Assembly (NCBI GenBank): GCA_947561715.1
Contig: OX387203.1
Span: 12,586,001-12,650,000, forward strand
DNA: 64,000 bases
Direction of reading: 5' to 3'
Source of the DNA: Ascidia mentula
Lineage: Eukaryota > Chordata > Ascidiacea > Phlebobranchia > Ascidiidae
Position numbers and translations under genes: made by a program
Shown: positions 22,039-33,339 of the stretch, one piece after another
Layout of the letters: every line of letters begins with the position of its first letter
Position numbering within the stretch: the first letter of the stretch is position 1
Notes under the pieces: model-generated
The model's database searches: none
Told to the model about the DNA's origin: nothing
What the model saw: only the letters and a program-made list of their open reading frames with translations

Positions 22039-22697
22039 TTACAGCATTACTATTTGCATGGTGAAAATAAGAAGCAACTTGTTGTAATGGTTTAAAGTCA
22101 TACCATTATTTTGTAGGTGATATAACATGTAAAAAAGTCTGAACTCTGATGCCTTCCAGCAGGCCACTTCAGATAGTTTTCGCATTTTGCGGTTAAATTC
22201 TACAGGAATGAAATCTTTGAATTGTTGAATGTGCTGATCCATCTTTTGTACAGCAGTCGCTGACAGCTTTGCTTGGTTTTGTCTGAAGAAGTTTAAAAAT
22301 TCAAGAATATTCATTGGAAAAGTTACAAATTTATTATACCCTCTGACACCTTTCCACCAATTAAGCAATCGTTTTGTAACTCCGAGACAAAACCATGTAC
22401 CATATTTACTTCAAATTCAGCTAATACTGATGTTCCACGGTGATGATTTTTATCAATTTGCGAAATAAAATCTTTATTTTTTCTTGGTGAGTCATAATTA
22501 CCAGTGATTTGACACCTCTCACAAGAATTATATCCACTGTGGGCCTTTATTTTCTTGAGTGAAGACCTTGCAGGTGCATTAATGTCCTTTAAAAATTCCC
22601 TCAGAAATACATCGCCTTCAGGTATTTCACGATTGGTAGACTTCACTGTGCAATAAATCCCAGCACAATAACTCTGCTGTTTCTCAATGATCTCCAT
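22039..22697 (-). pseudogene. CACTA/EnSpm-like transposase fragment
   Basis: Two overlapping frames form one protein. The first has APARSSLKKIKAHSGYNSCE and a C-x2-C...HHRGTS stretch. After a shift, the second has LLNWWKGVRG, FKDFIPVEFNRKMRKLSE and WKASEFRLF. These match a widespread animal transposase family (HsGy.sC.rC..G, DYMH..CLGV..rLL..W, P.eF.Rk.R.l..v..WKAsEfR.FLLY) usually placed with CACTA/EnSpm. The DYMH..CL segment is missing, apparently deleted between the first and second frames. Superfamily placement is from memory of the motifs. Confidence 0.7.
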
Positions 22698-22699
22698 TT

Positions 22700-25363
22700 A
22701 TTGTTATTACTATCTAAGGAAATATCATCAACTTCTTCTTTCAGTTTGTGCCACATTGGCAATTTTGCGACGTTTCCATTGCTGTGTTCTTGCAAGTTTA
22801 TGGTAAGGTTTGTAAAACGAACATATGCGTCCCATAACGACCTCCTAATTAATAAACCTACACATTTATATCACTTACTGTTATTGATTAATGCTTGTCA
22901 CCAAATACTAGTTGGGTTACAACGTTTTGGTCGTCGTTCTAATAATGCGGACCTACATGGTTTCTCCAACACAGTCATTATTATTCTTTCATTATTTCGT
23001 AAACGTTGTTTTACGAATTGTGAAAGAAAATGCATGTGTTTTTATAGATAAAAAAATATGTGAAATGTATACTTCTTCGGACGTAAAAAGTTTTTTCCAG
23101 TTTTGCTAACGTAATTACCTTTAAATTGCGCCGTTCTCGGTTTTTTTCCTGTTAAGTCAATAATACTTTTGCTCTAACCAAATTGCATCCCTAGGACGGC
23201 ATAAATCCACTTACTCGCATTATATTTGGGGTTACCAACCCGATCTATCATACATCATCGATTTATGCAGATACAGCCATTTCTATCATACGCCTCTAGT
23301 AACTCAACTGTAATTGAGACCAATTCCAGCAGTGTTTTTGATACTTGTTCATGTAAGTTTCTATGCTAATTTCGACAAATATCTCTGTGCTACGGTTGTC
23401 AAGGAAAGCCCGGGTATTTGTCGAACAATTCTGGCAAGGCCCGGTGATACGACAACTATAATTTCTGACTGGGTAGAGGCGGAAAACCTAAACAAACAAA
23501 TAAATCATGTCAATGTTTTTCACAGTATTATGGGTCAGTCTCTTTATTCTCAATTCAGTTTATTTACATCATAAACCGACAAAATAAAAAGCGGAACAGT
23601 GAAGGTAGAAACCTCAATTGGTTATTTGAAACCGCCCCTGTGGGTTCTCAGAATTTGATTAGACCTGTAAATAGTGTTCCTACATACACTCGTATCGTAA
23701 TGAAATATTTGCGACCACCCAACATTCCCATGACACGAAGTGACGTATAGGTACCGACCCGCAACGGAATGCGAAGTCAATGTTCCCAGTGTGAAAATAT
23801 GGAGTGCAATGAACGACCGGCTGACATGGTTTATGACCCAGGGTGGGCATTACGACGGCGTTTTATTAAGATACAGCTTCGGCTTTACTCTTGAATGATG
23901 AACGACGTTACGCAAACCAACGAGTTCAGTCGTTATTCGGATGACGTCATCAAACTACACGCACTGGCAAGTCCCAAAATTCGACAAATGCAAAGTTGCG
24001 CCCTTCTCGAACAACTCCTGCGTAACAGAGTTAATTGTGCGTAACAAAGCAATAGGTCATGCATGGCGCCAGTGTTTTGGTTGAATGAGCACAGATGAAC
24101 AGGCTGTTGCCAGGGATTTTCAGCTTGTTTGTGGAAAAATGAATCACAGAAAGTATGGTCAATTTGTGATTTTCTGTTAGTCCCGACCCTTGTCAAACGA
24201 GATAGCTACTTTAACCGCTCCCCCAGGGGCTATTTGCCCTCCTGTTGAACATTATTTTGGCTGAAAAAGCAGAAAAAAATGTTTTGTTTTGTAAAAAAAC
24301 GAATCACAGAAAGTACCCTCCATTTGCGATTAAGTGAAGCCATCGACCCTCCTACACAATTCATTCAGTGCCAGACAAAGCAAGCAACACTACGGTTTAT
24401 TTGTTTAAGCCAGTATTAAAGCTTGCAGACAAGAAAAAATGTTTTGACGTCACCAAATCACCCCACCAACCCCATATCACACTGGTTCACATACATTCTA
24501 CACTCAACGCGAAAAACTCTCCAGACACAGAACGACACAGGTAGCGTAAGTGTAAAACCCCACGGTACATTGTAGAACCTTTCCCACCGACCAATGGTAT
24601 ATTTAATTTAGAGTGTATTGTTAGTTATCGGACTTAATCTTACATGCCTCGTGACACGACACAAGTGACCTGGAGTAACCCCGACGGACTGTACCGTTAC
24701 GGAAGTGGTTTCAGTTTACAATAAAAGATATGTTTGGGTGATAGTTTGCTTATCAACAGTCATTACATCGCTGCTTTTCTATGCACTGTAAATATGTTTA
24801 CTAGTTTTGACGTCAACACAAGCCGCTGTCTCTGCAGAACTCTGATACCTTCCAGTGTTGTTTTCGTCTTAGCCTTGTATTCAAAGGGAATATGGACAAT
24901 TTTAGGTAAATTTAAGTTGATATTTGCTGCCAACGATTACATACGGTAAGCTGGCAATATTAATTGTGCTGTATTACCTAATGGTAAATAACTTTGTTTA
25001 CAGTGATAAAAAACACAATTATTTGCTGGATAATAGTTCGGTAAAAACCATTTTGTATTTAATTTTTTAGTATTTTGGTCGCTATTCCTACACATGTGTA
25101 GAAACCGCAGCGCCTTCGGAATAAAGTTTATCGGTTTCTGTTCACCGGAGTCCTGGGCTGTTGTAGAAATCCCCGCTTGTTGCTCTGTCCGGGACCATAG
25201 GGTCGCGCCCGCCGAACTACCAAGGGCACTGCAACACTGGTTAACACCTAAGATATTAATGGATTGACGGAATTGCGGATGACGTTGCCTTGGTGATCGT
25301 TACATCTGCACGTCATTCATAGTGACGAAACAACGACCACTATGCGTAACACTTCTTTGGTAG
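22700..25363. other. no gene recognised
   Basis: About 2.6 kb without a supported gene. Short frames exist, for example 23314-23574 and 23933-24196, but lack recognisable domains. I see no clean terminal repeats. The polypyrimidine and GTGAC-rich stretches look like old repeats. Confidence 0.5.
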
Positions 25364-25629
25364 TGATTAGTTTGCTTGTTTCCTGCGTGCTGGAAGGGTG
25401 AAATAGTTTGTGTTAGTAAAATTGTTTATTTACCCATTACAGGAGACAATTTTGGCTTAAATAGTAATGTCATTTAAATAAGAAGCTGTTATTAGAAAAC
25501 GTGGCCTGTTCAAAAACAGTTGGTGAGTGCTTGCTGGCATTTATTGTTTTTTGGCTGTGTTGTGATCATGAACTTTTCATAGAAAACCGTCGTTACACAG
25601 TGAATGTTTTCGTGCGTTCAGAGTCTACA
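25364..25629 (+). repeat. BEL/Pao 5' LTR (copy 2)
   Basis: 266 bp, TGATTAGT...gagtctaca, so it has the TG...CA ends. It shares the block ggctgtgttgtgatc with LTRs at 17270, 36360 and 49370 and the terminal block gttcagagtctaca with those ending at 36503 and 49514. Confidence 0.75.
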
Positions 25630-25692
25630 TAGAGAAGTTTTCAACTCTTTCTAATTGAAGAAGGTTGGACTATATTGTAGCAGCAAATCACT

Positions 25693-26674
25693 ATGGAAGA
25701 AAATAGTGAAGAGCAGTTCCAATCGTTCCAGCGTTCTTTACAGGAATCGTATATCCGTACAGAACATTTAATGGTTAGCCCAGAAAACTTGTCTGCAGTC
25801 CTAAGCTCTGTACAAGTTACAAACGAAAGATACAAGCTTCTTGCGGATCATTTGAACGGGGGAAACTTCACGGGATTTAATTAGACGCCTGGCTGCTAAA
25901 ACACATGAGTTTGACGTCCGGGTTGATGATTGGACAGAGAAAACCCGGTCTGCTTCAAACAAATCCTCAGGAAGTAGACCTTCAAGTTGTCCTTCATCGG
26001 CGAGTAAGAGTATGAGCGTAAAGAGAACCGTGGTTCGAATTTAGGCGGAAATAGCTCGCACAAAGCTTCGCCAGACGAAAAAAAGGCAGAAAGAAGAAGT
26101 ACGACGCGTTGAGGAGCAGAAAATGCGGGAGAAGGAGAGAAATTGAGAAACGACGCTGAAGTTAGTGAAGCGCACTGAAATTAAAGCCCGTTGCTGGGAG
26201 GATGGATTTGGTCATGATGACGTTTGCTCACCCTCGCCGATGCAGGTTATGCAAACAGTGGTTGAGCGTCCAAACCGTTCTCCGAATTTTGAAATGCAAG
26301 ACCCTTGAAAAGTAAGTCGTTTGCCTGATGATGGCAATAATTTTCAATGTGACCTAAAAAGTACGGAATTTCCCGCCCGTGTACATGAAGCGCGTTGCAG
26401 CTTGGACGAACGTTTTCTGCCTCGTCCGAAAATAATGACCTTCAATGGCGATCCCATGGAATATTGGACGTTCATTCGTAACTTCGAAACACATGTTGCT
26501 ACTAAAGTTCATTCAGAAGAGTTGCGTTTGGTTTATTTACTGCAACATTGTGATGATAAAGTGCGATTAAATATTGATCACTTAACGAAAAGACCTGTCG
26601 AGGGTTACCGTCAGGCCCGTCAAAAAGCTGTTTCAGGAGTACGGACAGCCCCACATTATTGCAAATCCTTGTGA
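25693..26674 (+). pseudogene. BEL/Pao gag capsid region
   Basis: The ATG at 25693 opens a 64-codon frame (EENSEEQFQSFQRSLQESYI) shared with copy 1. After shifts, the frame at 26321-26674 reads LPRPKIMTFNGDPMEYW, FIRNFETHV and LVYLLQHCDDKVRLNIDHL. This is the conserved capsid region of BEL/Pao Gag (L...F.GDp.ew..F...F...V). Lesions between the two parts, in a Lys/Glu-rich stretch around 26040-26170, break the protein. Confidence 0.8.
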
Positions 26675-27005
26675 GCAGCATCTCAAGAAGAGTCCTCGTT
26701 TAAAGGGTGATCAACCCGAATAGCTGATGCAATGCGCAGACCTGCTGGAAAAGTGTCTTTCCACGTTGGTCGACATCAATAAATATGCGGGTTTGAACTT
26801 ACTCGATACAATGTTGCAGCTGATTGATAAGTTGCCTTATCGCTTACAGGAACAGTGAATTAAACGATCGGTTGAAGTTCTTCATCAAACCGGTAGCGAA
26901 GCCATGTTTAAACATTTTGTTGAGTTTGTTTTGGAACGTGCCGAGGTGGAGAATTCTCTTTGCGTTTAAGGAGTTGTTAACCCGATAAAAGTTCAGCAGC
27001 CTCCA

Positions 27006-27568
27006 ATGGAAAGCGTATTGCCTTCCGATTCCTGTCAGTTCTGCGGAAAATTACATGACTTGGCAAACTGCTTCGACTTCAGGCACAAAACCTCCTCCGA
27101 ACGAATAGAGTCCGTTAGCCGAAAAAAATGTGCTTCAGATGTCTTGCTCCGGGTCATCGCGTTCGAAGATGCAAGGCACAGACCGCTTGCGAGGAAAAGT
27201 GTTGTTCAAGCCACTACCATCATACCTTGTTGCACAAGTGCGCCTGTGAAGCCGGAGACTCCAGCATCGCCACTACCAGTGATGAAGATTGTTCGGGCGA
27301 CGTGTATCAGTGCGTAGTTCTGGTCCACGTAAAATACAGGGGCCGAAAGGTTTTGACTTACGCGTTTTTGGATATCGGATCTACTGGAATCTTTTGTTGC
27401 CAAAGGTTGATCGACACTTTGGGTATGGAAGGTGAAGCAAAGGAAATTCTTGTTCTGCAAACCCTTACCGATAACGCTAAAGAGCAATGCGGGTGTTTCA
27501 GTGAGTTTCTCTGTCTCCCCTGTGGGTTGTGGAGAGGAGATAGTTCTCCAGAAGGTAATATCCGTTGA
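27006..27568 (+). pseudogene. BEL/Pao Cys-His knuckles and aspartic protease
   Basis: The knuckle region reads CQFCGKLHDLANC and, after a frameshift, CFRCLAPGHRVRRC followed by a Cys/His-rich stretch. These are the tandem CCHC motifs usual in BEL/Pao. The protease follows with YAFLDIGSTGIFC, where the family has (L/F)LD-S/T-GS; here the residue before Gly is Ile. The pol polyprotein would be processed by this domain. It is broken by frameshifts. Confidence 0.8.
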
Positions 27569-27675
27569 GTAGTATCCAGTACGACCCAATCCTGTTTTTA
27601 CTCCCAAAAAGATCTGTTTGGCGTACCACATTTACGCAACATAAATTTTCCATCGATCGAGGGAGGTACCGTAAC

Positions 27676-28216
27676 CAGGGACGATCCAGGAATTTTTAAA
27701 GGGGGGGAGTCCAATTTTTTTTAGGGAATTCCCCGATTTTCAGGTATAAACTAAGTGAAAACTATTGTGGGCGAGAATCGCAAAATACGAACGCCGGTGT
27801 TCGGGCCAATCGTCACATAAACGGTGGCTTTCTGGCTTGCGCAATTTTGTAACGCCATGGAAAGTTTAACAACTAAACTAATTGACTTTCACGCAAATAA
27901 ACCGCTTGTCATTACAACGTGGCCACTGAAAAACGACGTTTCGTCTTTGAGCTGACGAAAAATGACACTTGTTTCGTAACAATGCAACATGTTTGGTAAC
28001 AATGCCAAGTGTTCGGTAACAATGCTTCCTGTTTGGAAACAAAGGCGAATGCAACACGATGCGGTTTTTAGGTCAACGTCAAAGAAAATTTCTGGTTTTC
28101 ACGCGGATTTTGACAAAAAAAATACAGTGGCGTTTGTTTAGTTATCAAAAAAGACCAAAATATTTCACAAAAGGGGGGGTCCGGACCCCTCGGACCCCCC
28201 CCTGGATACGCCCATG
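27676..28216. mobile_element. hAT-like MITE inside BEL copy 2
   Basis: 541 bp between an imperfect 8-bp duplication (accgtaac at 27668-27675, agcgtaac at 28217-28224). The ends cagggacgatccagg and cctggatacgcccatg are inverted. G-rich and C-rich runs flank the ends inside. Internally, four roughly 20-bp tandem repeats of the gtttggtaacaatg type occur at about 27972-28050. It separates the protease from the RT linker of the BEL element. Confidence 0.8.
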
Positions 28217-28429
28217 AGCGTAACACTTTTAATTGGTTTGGATAATCCAGACGCGCTGTTCATCCAAGAAATGCGTCGAGGTCCAAAGGAAAATCGTTTG
28301 CTTTCGAAACACCCTTTGGATGGTCACTGTTTGGTCCCTCACTGTTTCCGTCTGCTTCATCGAAATGTCCGGTGAACTTTATTAAATCACGCGATAGTCG
28401 TTAACAGAATCAGATATCTAGCCTGTGGG

Positions 28430-29262
28430 AGACGGATTTCGGAAACGAAACTACCGTGTTGGAGTTTCCAAAGTCCCGTGAAGATAGGAAGGCGTACGAG
28501 ATTATGCGAAGCAACGTGAAGAGCGTGAAAGGTCATTACGAGCTGCCTTTACTTTGGAGAGAGAGAGCTCTGTCTGTTTGCCGGATAACAAGCCCATGGC
28601 TCGATTGGAATACCTGAAGAGACGTTTGGGGAGAGATTATCGACTTCAGGAAAAGTACGTGGCCACTATGCAATCCTATATTGACAATGGGTATGCAAGA
28701 GAAGTACCCAAAGACGAAGTTTATTAACGTGATTATGTTTGTTGGTACTTACCACATCACCCTGTAAACCAGACAAGGTTCGTGTGGTTTTTTATTGTGC
28801 TGCAAAATATAAAGGGGTTGTTTCCCTTAATGATGTAAAATAATTTTGGTGGGTGTTTTAACTCTATTTTGCAGAGAACGGTTCGCATTGGTGTCCGATA
28901 TAAAGGCAATGTTCTACCAGATTCGTGTTACTCGAAAGAATAGAAATGCTTTGAGATTTTTGTGGTGGCCTGATGGTAATTTAGCCAAGGAACCCACGGA
29001 ACACCAAATGACTGTGCATCTGTTTGGGGCGACTTCATCGCCAAGTTGCGCGAGTTTTCGCTTAAAGCAAACGGCTATTGATTTTGGCCACAACTTCGAT
29101 GCACATGCATCCTTCGTGGTAAGAAGAAATTTTTACGTGGATGACTGTTTAAACTCAGTTGCGTCAACAGCGGAAGGAATTCGATTTCATTTAACTAAAT
29201 GGCTCAGCAACAACCCGACGATTCTGTCTGAGATTTCTGAAGAGGAGAGGTCAAAGGTCTAG
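28430..29262 (+). pseudogene. BEL/Pao reverse transcriptase
   Basis: The linker before RT (WETDFGNETT..., SREDRKAYEIM, GHYELPLLW) is recognisable at 28430-28560. The frame at 28846-29262 has RFALVSDIKAMFYQIRV (first catalytic Asp), LFGATSSPSCASFRL and FYVDDCLNS (the YVDD catalytic pair). These are the A, B and C motifs of BEL/Pao RT. Stops and shifts around 28590-28845 break it. Confidence 0.85.
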
Positions 29263-29340
29263 CGGAACAGAAGGTTCAGCGATGACGTCACGGAATGGTG
29301 TGTGCTGGGATTCGGATTTAAGGTCAATTTTCCCGAAACA

Positions 29341-29655
29341 CCGATGACGCATCGAGGGATCCTTTCTGCCTTGGGTTCACTGTACGACTCTGCAGTGGAA
29401 GAATTGGATAAGTCGTTTGCGAAAACTTCATGACCTGCGAATTCCTCGGGTGTTTTAAGCCGTTAGGTTTTAGTGATTTTTGCGGATGCTTTATCCGTTG
29501 CCTACGGAGCCGTGTGTTACCCTGAGGTTAGTCGACTAGAACTTACTGCCGCAGTGTTGTCCGTGAAGCTTGATGTAATGATGCGGCGAGAACTTGAACA
29601 GACTCCACAGCTGTGCTCCAAAGTATTATCATTTCGAAGAAGCGACAAGTTGGAC
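29341..29655 (+). pseudogene. BEL/Pao RNase H start (truncated)
   Basis: The frame from 29473 carries FADALSVAYGAV and SRLELTAAVLSVKLD, the start of the BEL RNase H domain. Two internal deletions relative to copy 4 (47413-47780) remove further blocks. The sequence then passes directly into unit U2. Confidence 0.75.
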
Positions 29656-29742
29656 AGCACCAGTTTTTTAATTCACGAAGGTGGTAACCTGTATTTTAAA
29701 CAAATGTACAACTAGATGGAATCAGGAAAAAAGTGATGCGCA

Positions 29743-29976
29743 TTGAAACATATTCGCACGAATCCAATGCGACGATTTAATTCAATCTTTCTAATTTACA
29801 ATCGCAACAACGTTGGATATTTTTATGTTAAATTCAAGGACAAAGTTAACGCAAAACAAATTATCCAAGATGGGTTTTCCCAACCACGTCACTTACACAG
29901 CTGGATAACAATACTATTGCACGAACAAAGCTTTGGATTCAATGCATCTTCTTTCAAACCAAGTGGAACGGCGTAA
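29743..29976 (+). other. short open frame present in all units, coding doubtful
   Basis: 77 codons with a conserved core (NAKQIIQDGFSQPRHLHSW). Counterparts are 18077-18262, 36988-37197 and 49999-50208. The differences between copies mostly change amino acids (E/K, V/I, S/L, G/R, A/T), unlike those in the GNAT gene. The frame therefore may be open by chance. No domain is recognisable. Confidence 0.3.
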
Positions 29977-30696
29977 CATCGACATTCTCCACATACGCGT
30001 GACGTACGCAAAGGTAACAAACGCAACGTCATCTACGCTTTAAAGCATCTCCCCAGTGTATCCGAGATTTGTTTAACAATGAAGTTTTATTTTCATCTTG
30101 TAATAATTTACATGTTTGTAGAGTCTAATATGTTCATCTCCTTGTGTTAAACCAGATATTAATGATAAAAATTCCGTTCCACATAAACAATGTGTTTAAA
30201 ATCCTCAGTTATTTGTTGACAAACCTCTTCTTTTCGACAAACATATTGTTGATGATCTAGAATGCATTTTTGTTATTAACTACAGGTGACGTGTGTTATT
30301 TTTCAATTAACTTTGTAACGGTGTTATATTTTTTAGTTACCACATTTTTCACGAATAATATTTGGTGAAGAGATCAGACTGCCGTTGATGGAAAGCAGTA
30401 ATTTTTTATTTATCTTCTGTAGTAGGTGGCCTTTAGGTTACGTTGCTGTCGCAACAGGTGCAGAGGAATATTAGGTCACCACATGAAAAATAGTTTTAAG
30501 CCCACATTTGATTCTTTTTGATTAAAGTAATTGTGAAAAAACTACGGCGCAAGCACTACCGCAAAAATTCTTATCGAGTGATCCATAGCGTTACGCGCAA
30601 GCCAGGAAGCCACCATTTATGCCAACACTGGCGTTCGCATTTTGCAATGCTCGACCACAATAAATTAGTCTACACTCCAAAATTCTAACGTAACAA

Positions 30697-30796
30697 GTTT
30701 GTGTATTATCTCTATGTATATGTAACATTGCTCGACAAAACGCACGACCTTCTCATAATCTTCCTCTTTCAAATGCTTCAACTTTACGTTTTTCAT
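30697..30796 (-). pseudogene. GNAT N-terminal scrap (U2)
   Basis: About 33 codons similar to residues 34-66 of the neighbouring full GNAT ORF (VRFVEQCYIYIEIIHKL). It lies about 200 bp beyond the stop codon of that ORF, in the same orientation. It is a remnant of a tandem second copy. Confidence 0.8.
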
Positions 30797-31008
30797 TATG
30801 TAAAACAACGACAAACTCCACGAGCAATAATACACACAAAAGTCAAGTCAGACAAGCAATCGAAAAAAAGCATTCTTTACAGAAACTGTGCTGCGCGATT
30901 ATAAATTCATTCGGTTCAAAATAAATTTGGTAAGATTTGCATGATACAACACAAGAAAAGCGTGCTCTGTAACTGTTGGCGACTTGACATAATAGCTCAC
31001 AGTTTTGC

Positions 31009-31755
31009 TTACACAAGTATTTTATAGTTAATTGCAGCTTCAGTTTCGTTTTCTAGTTCATTCGGAAAAACCTTCATGATCAATCCAGCTGGTTGGAAAT
31101 CCTTGTATTTTACCGACTTGACCCTTATGTAGCCATTTGAATTGAAAAGGCGGCGGGCGTAATGAGATGTGCAGGATGCCACGATAAAATTATGATTCCG
31201 CTGAAACAAAAGCTTTTCTAATTCGTTAAGCAGTCGCCGAGCAATACCCATGTTTCCGTATTCTGGTCTAACACCCATGGGACCCAAATGAACGTACGAC
31301 TTGGGATTCAAGCTCCTACAAAAATCTTCCTGTACCTCGTCGTAAAACTTCAATATCCCCACGATTTGTTCGGTCGGGTTGACACCGAGATCCTTTAAAA
31401 GTGGCACCGATTTAACTTCAGCGACATAATCTTGGTTTACCCGACTCATCAACAATCCAACGAGGCGGCCGCCTTTGTCGAAGTAGCCAACTGCAGTTTT
31501 CTCTTTGAGAGACTTTTTGATGCGAACGTAATGGTAAGGCAAAAATTCCCTGTTGGATATGCCCGCAAGTTTGTGTACTATCTCTATGTGTATGTAACAT
31601 TGCTCGACAAAGCGCACGACCTCCTCATAATCTTCCTCTTCCAAATGCTTTAACGTTAGGTTTTCCATTTGATTTCTGCAATGTCCTTCCAAGTATTGCG
31701 ATGAATTGTTGGCTGCACTTTGGTCGTCCCTGTCTTTTATGCTCATTTCGAACAT
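31009..31755 (-). CDS. GNAT-family N-acetyltransferase, AANAT-like (U2 copy)
   Basis: A 248-aa single-exon ORF with a GNAT fold signature. The N-terminal strand and helix (LTLKHLEEEDYEEVVRFVEQ) cover residues 33-52. The acetyl-CoA pyrophosphate loop, motif A (VRPEYGNMGIARRLL), is at 162-176, followed by FIVASCTSHYARRLF (190-204) and an NGY block near 207-209. This arrangement resembles insect-type arylalkylamine/dopamine N-acetyltransferases, which acetylate amines in the cytosol, but the substrate cannot be read from sequence. No signal peptide or membrane segment is visible. The U3 copy encodes exactly the same protein with six synonymous differences, which suggests selection. Start at 31755 is the first in-frame ATG; Met30 (before ENLTLKHL) is an alternative. 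A 72-codon frame overlaps its start upstream (31961-31743). I saw no clear promoter. Confidence 0.82.
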   Translation of the reverse strand: MFEMSIKDRDDQSAANNSSQYLEGHCRNQMENLTLKHLEEEDYEEVVRFVEQCYIHIEIVHKLAGISNREFLPYHYVRIKKSLKEKTAVGYFDKGGRLVGLLMSRVNQDYVAEVKSVPLLKDLGVNPTEQIVGILKFYDEVQEDFCRSLNPKSYVHLGPMGVRPEYGNMGIARRLLNELEKLLFQRNHNFIVASCTSHYARRLFNSNGYIRVKSVKYKDFQPAGLIMKVFPNELENETEAAINYKILV

Positions 31756-32100
31756 GTGCTGAAAAAGGTTAGCGGATTCTCCGAATGACTGGCTTTGAGA
31801 AATTGCGTAAAATCGGACAGCAACTCATTTTGGAGGGATTGATTGCACTTTTCCTGTTTAACTTCTGCATCATTGCGTTTTTTTTGAGAAAAAAACAAAA
31901 AACATCGACCATTGGCGAAATATAACTGTGGTATAAAAGCTGCGATTAAACGTAACCTCAAGCAATAATTCCAACCAATATTGAGTTAAATCCAACACCA
32001 CGACATTATCGCAATGTAAACCAAATAAAATCGATTCTTCCCATTTCTTGGTTTTAATACGTTGATCATAATAACCGGTAGCTGTAATATTTCATGCAAT

Positions 32101-32241
32101 GGCATGATTAGCTGGATCTTTCCACTGCGCAGGTCCTTGCTTGGCGATCACAGCTAACGTATCGCGATCCTGAGGTTTGTAGGCTTCGCAGCCTAGCTGG
32201 ATCAGCCACTTTTTCCTGACATGTCGGAGCAAGATTTAAAA
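32101..32241 (-). other. unassigned coding-like fragment
   Basis: The minus strand is open for about 46 codons ending in a TGA, with a balanced composition and the block KKWLIQLGCEAYKPQD followed by QWKDPANHAIA. It recurs at about 39290-39420 and 52250-52380. It looks like an exon piece, but I do not recognise the family and no adjoining exon is certain. Confidence 0.35.
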
Positions 32242-32640
32242 AATCAAGCTCCCGGCGAGGTTTTTTCTAACAACCGGTAGCTGTGTAGATGTTTTTTCAT
32301 TTTTCAAAAGAAATCTAGTTGAATAAGCAATCTCAGCAGAGACTGGTCATGTTTTTAATACCAAAAAAAACAAAGAATTCAAGAATTATTTTGTAAATAT
32401 TCGATGTGGATTCTAACGTTTACTGAATAAAGGATCTGAATCACAAACCCCTCTGCAAGCAAGATAAGTCTGAAGTGTGTAAGCTGCAGACAGATGGCCA
32501 CTGTTTCGACCTATAATGTGTCGTCAGTGCAACTGGTGTGACTTTCAGACGACTTTGCTGACCAAACGGCCAAGCAAAGACTTCCGCCTTGTGGTGACTG
32601 TATTGCCGTAATTGCTACAAGCGGTAAGGGCTCACATTAG

Positions 32641-32838
32641 CCCTGGACGGCACGATTACTGAGGCTCCAGTTACTATAAAATTACCGTCATCCGTTGGGT
32701 ACCAAGAAAAGCCTGGTTTGTCAAGCAAACTATACCCAAAAGGTTTTTTAGCTAATCAGACTGATCTTGTATCCAAAGCAAGTCCTTTTTGTGCGTGTGA
32801 TCGATATGGAATTTGGCTGGTCCCCTAACCCTGTGGTC
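32641..32838 (+). other. unassigned coding-like fragment
   Basis: A plus-strand frame of about 66 codons (PSSVGYQEKPGLSSKLYPKG, then ANQTDLVSKASPFCACDRYG) ends at a TAA. It is preserved in U4 (52801-52998) and partly in U4' (from 56030), and deleted from U3. No ATG or domain is recognised. It could be an exon of an old gene carried in the unit. Confidence 0.35.
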
Positions 32839-33024
32839 CCAACAAATTATTATGCTCCATCACGCCCACCACTTTTCCCTATTTTTAACGCATGATTAAG
32901 TTGCAAAATAAGGAAGTCGTCCCTTTGTTTTTTTTCGACAAACACGCTATCGAATTCAACGAATGCTCCGCAACAAATTCCAAGTACTACTTATGGGAGG
33001 GATTCCCATCGGACAAAAAGCAAG

Positions 33025-33220
33025 GTAGGGGAGACCGGGGATAGCTCGGACTTTTTCAAAAAATTGCTCATATTTTTTTTAAATTTTGAACCACATTCTT
33101 AAATTAGTAAAGCATTGCTCAAAAACCAAAAGGTTTTTCGCTCGTTTTAGCTCAAGAAAAATGATCATTCAGCCCATTTTTGAAACAGGTCTCAAATGTC
33201 CGAAGTCACCCCGGTACCGG
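33025..33220. mobile_element. small MITE with ACCGGGG-type inverted ends (U2)
   Basis: The left end gaccggggatagctcggac and the right end gtccgaagtcaccccggta are inverted repeats with a few mismatches, enclosing about 150 bp of AT-rich DNA. Counterparts lie at 53185-53380 (U4) and 56375-56570 (U4'). The family is not identified and no target duplication is clear. Confidence 0.65.
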
Positions 33221-33339
33221 GATAAGTGTCTTAACAATTCCTAATTTTGACGTAAAATACTTGGTCCGAGGTCATATGCAAATTTTATAGATGTCTAAAT
33301 CTAAATTACCCAAGTTAATTATAAAAGTGGTAGAGATCG

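Larger units (their letters stand above)
20369..22697 (-). mobile_element. CACTA/EnSpm-like DNA transposon relic (copy 1)
   Basis: On the minus strand a transposase fragment (22697-22039) is followed by a second ORF region (21783-20369). The same order occurs on the plus strand at 43942-45200. I did not find terminal repeats, so the limits are those of the coding relics. Confidence 0.6.
25364..29655 (+). mobile_element. BEL/Pao LTR retrotransposon, 3'-truncated (copy 2)
   Basis: A 5' LTR (25364-25629) is followed by gag (ATG 25693), a DUF1759-like capsid region (about 26400-26600), Cys knuckles (27033-27250), protease (about 27320-27430), RT (28430-29262) and the start of RNase H (29473). 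It stops near 29655 in RNase H, joined to unit U2 through a 2-bp overlap. Order and motifs are those of BEL/Pao. Many frameshifts and stops make it inactive. A hAT-like MITE sits inside at 27676-28216. Confidence 0.88.

Noticed and set aside
29743..29976. Short plus-strand frame repeated in all units as a selected small gene
   Set aside because: Differences between copies mostly change amino acids and the frame has no domain, so conservation reflects the shared DNA rather than coding.
31432..31653. Plus-strand frames opposite the GNAT genes
   Set aside because: They are antisense shadows of a well-supported minus-strand gene and show no domain.
31743..31961. 72-codon frame overlapping the GNAT start as an upstream coding exon or signal peptide
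   Set aside because: It ends just inside the GNAT start in another frame, has no splice donor that would join it in frame, and is kept only because the whole unit is.
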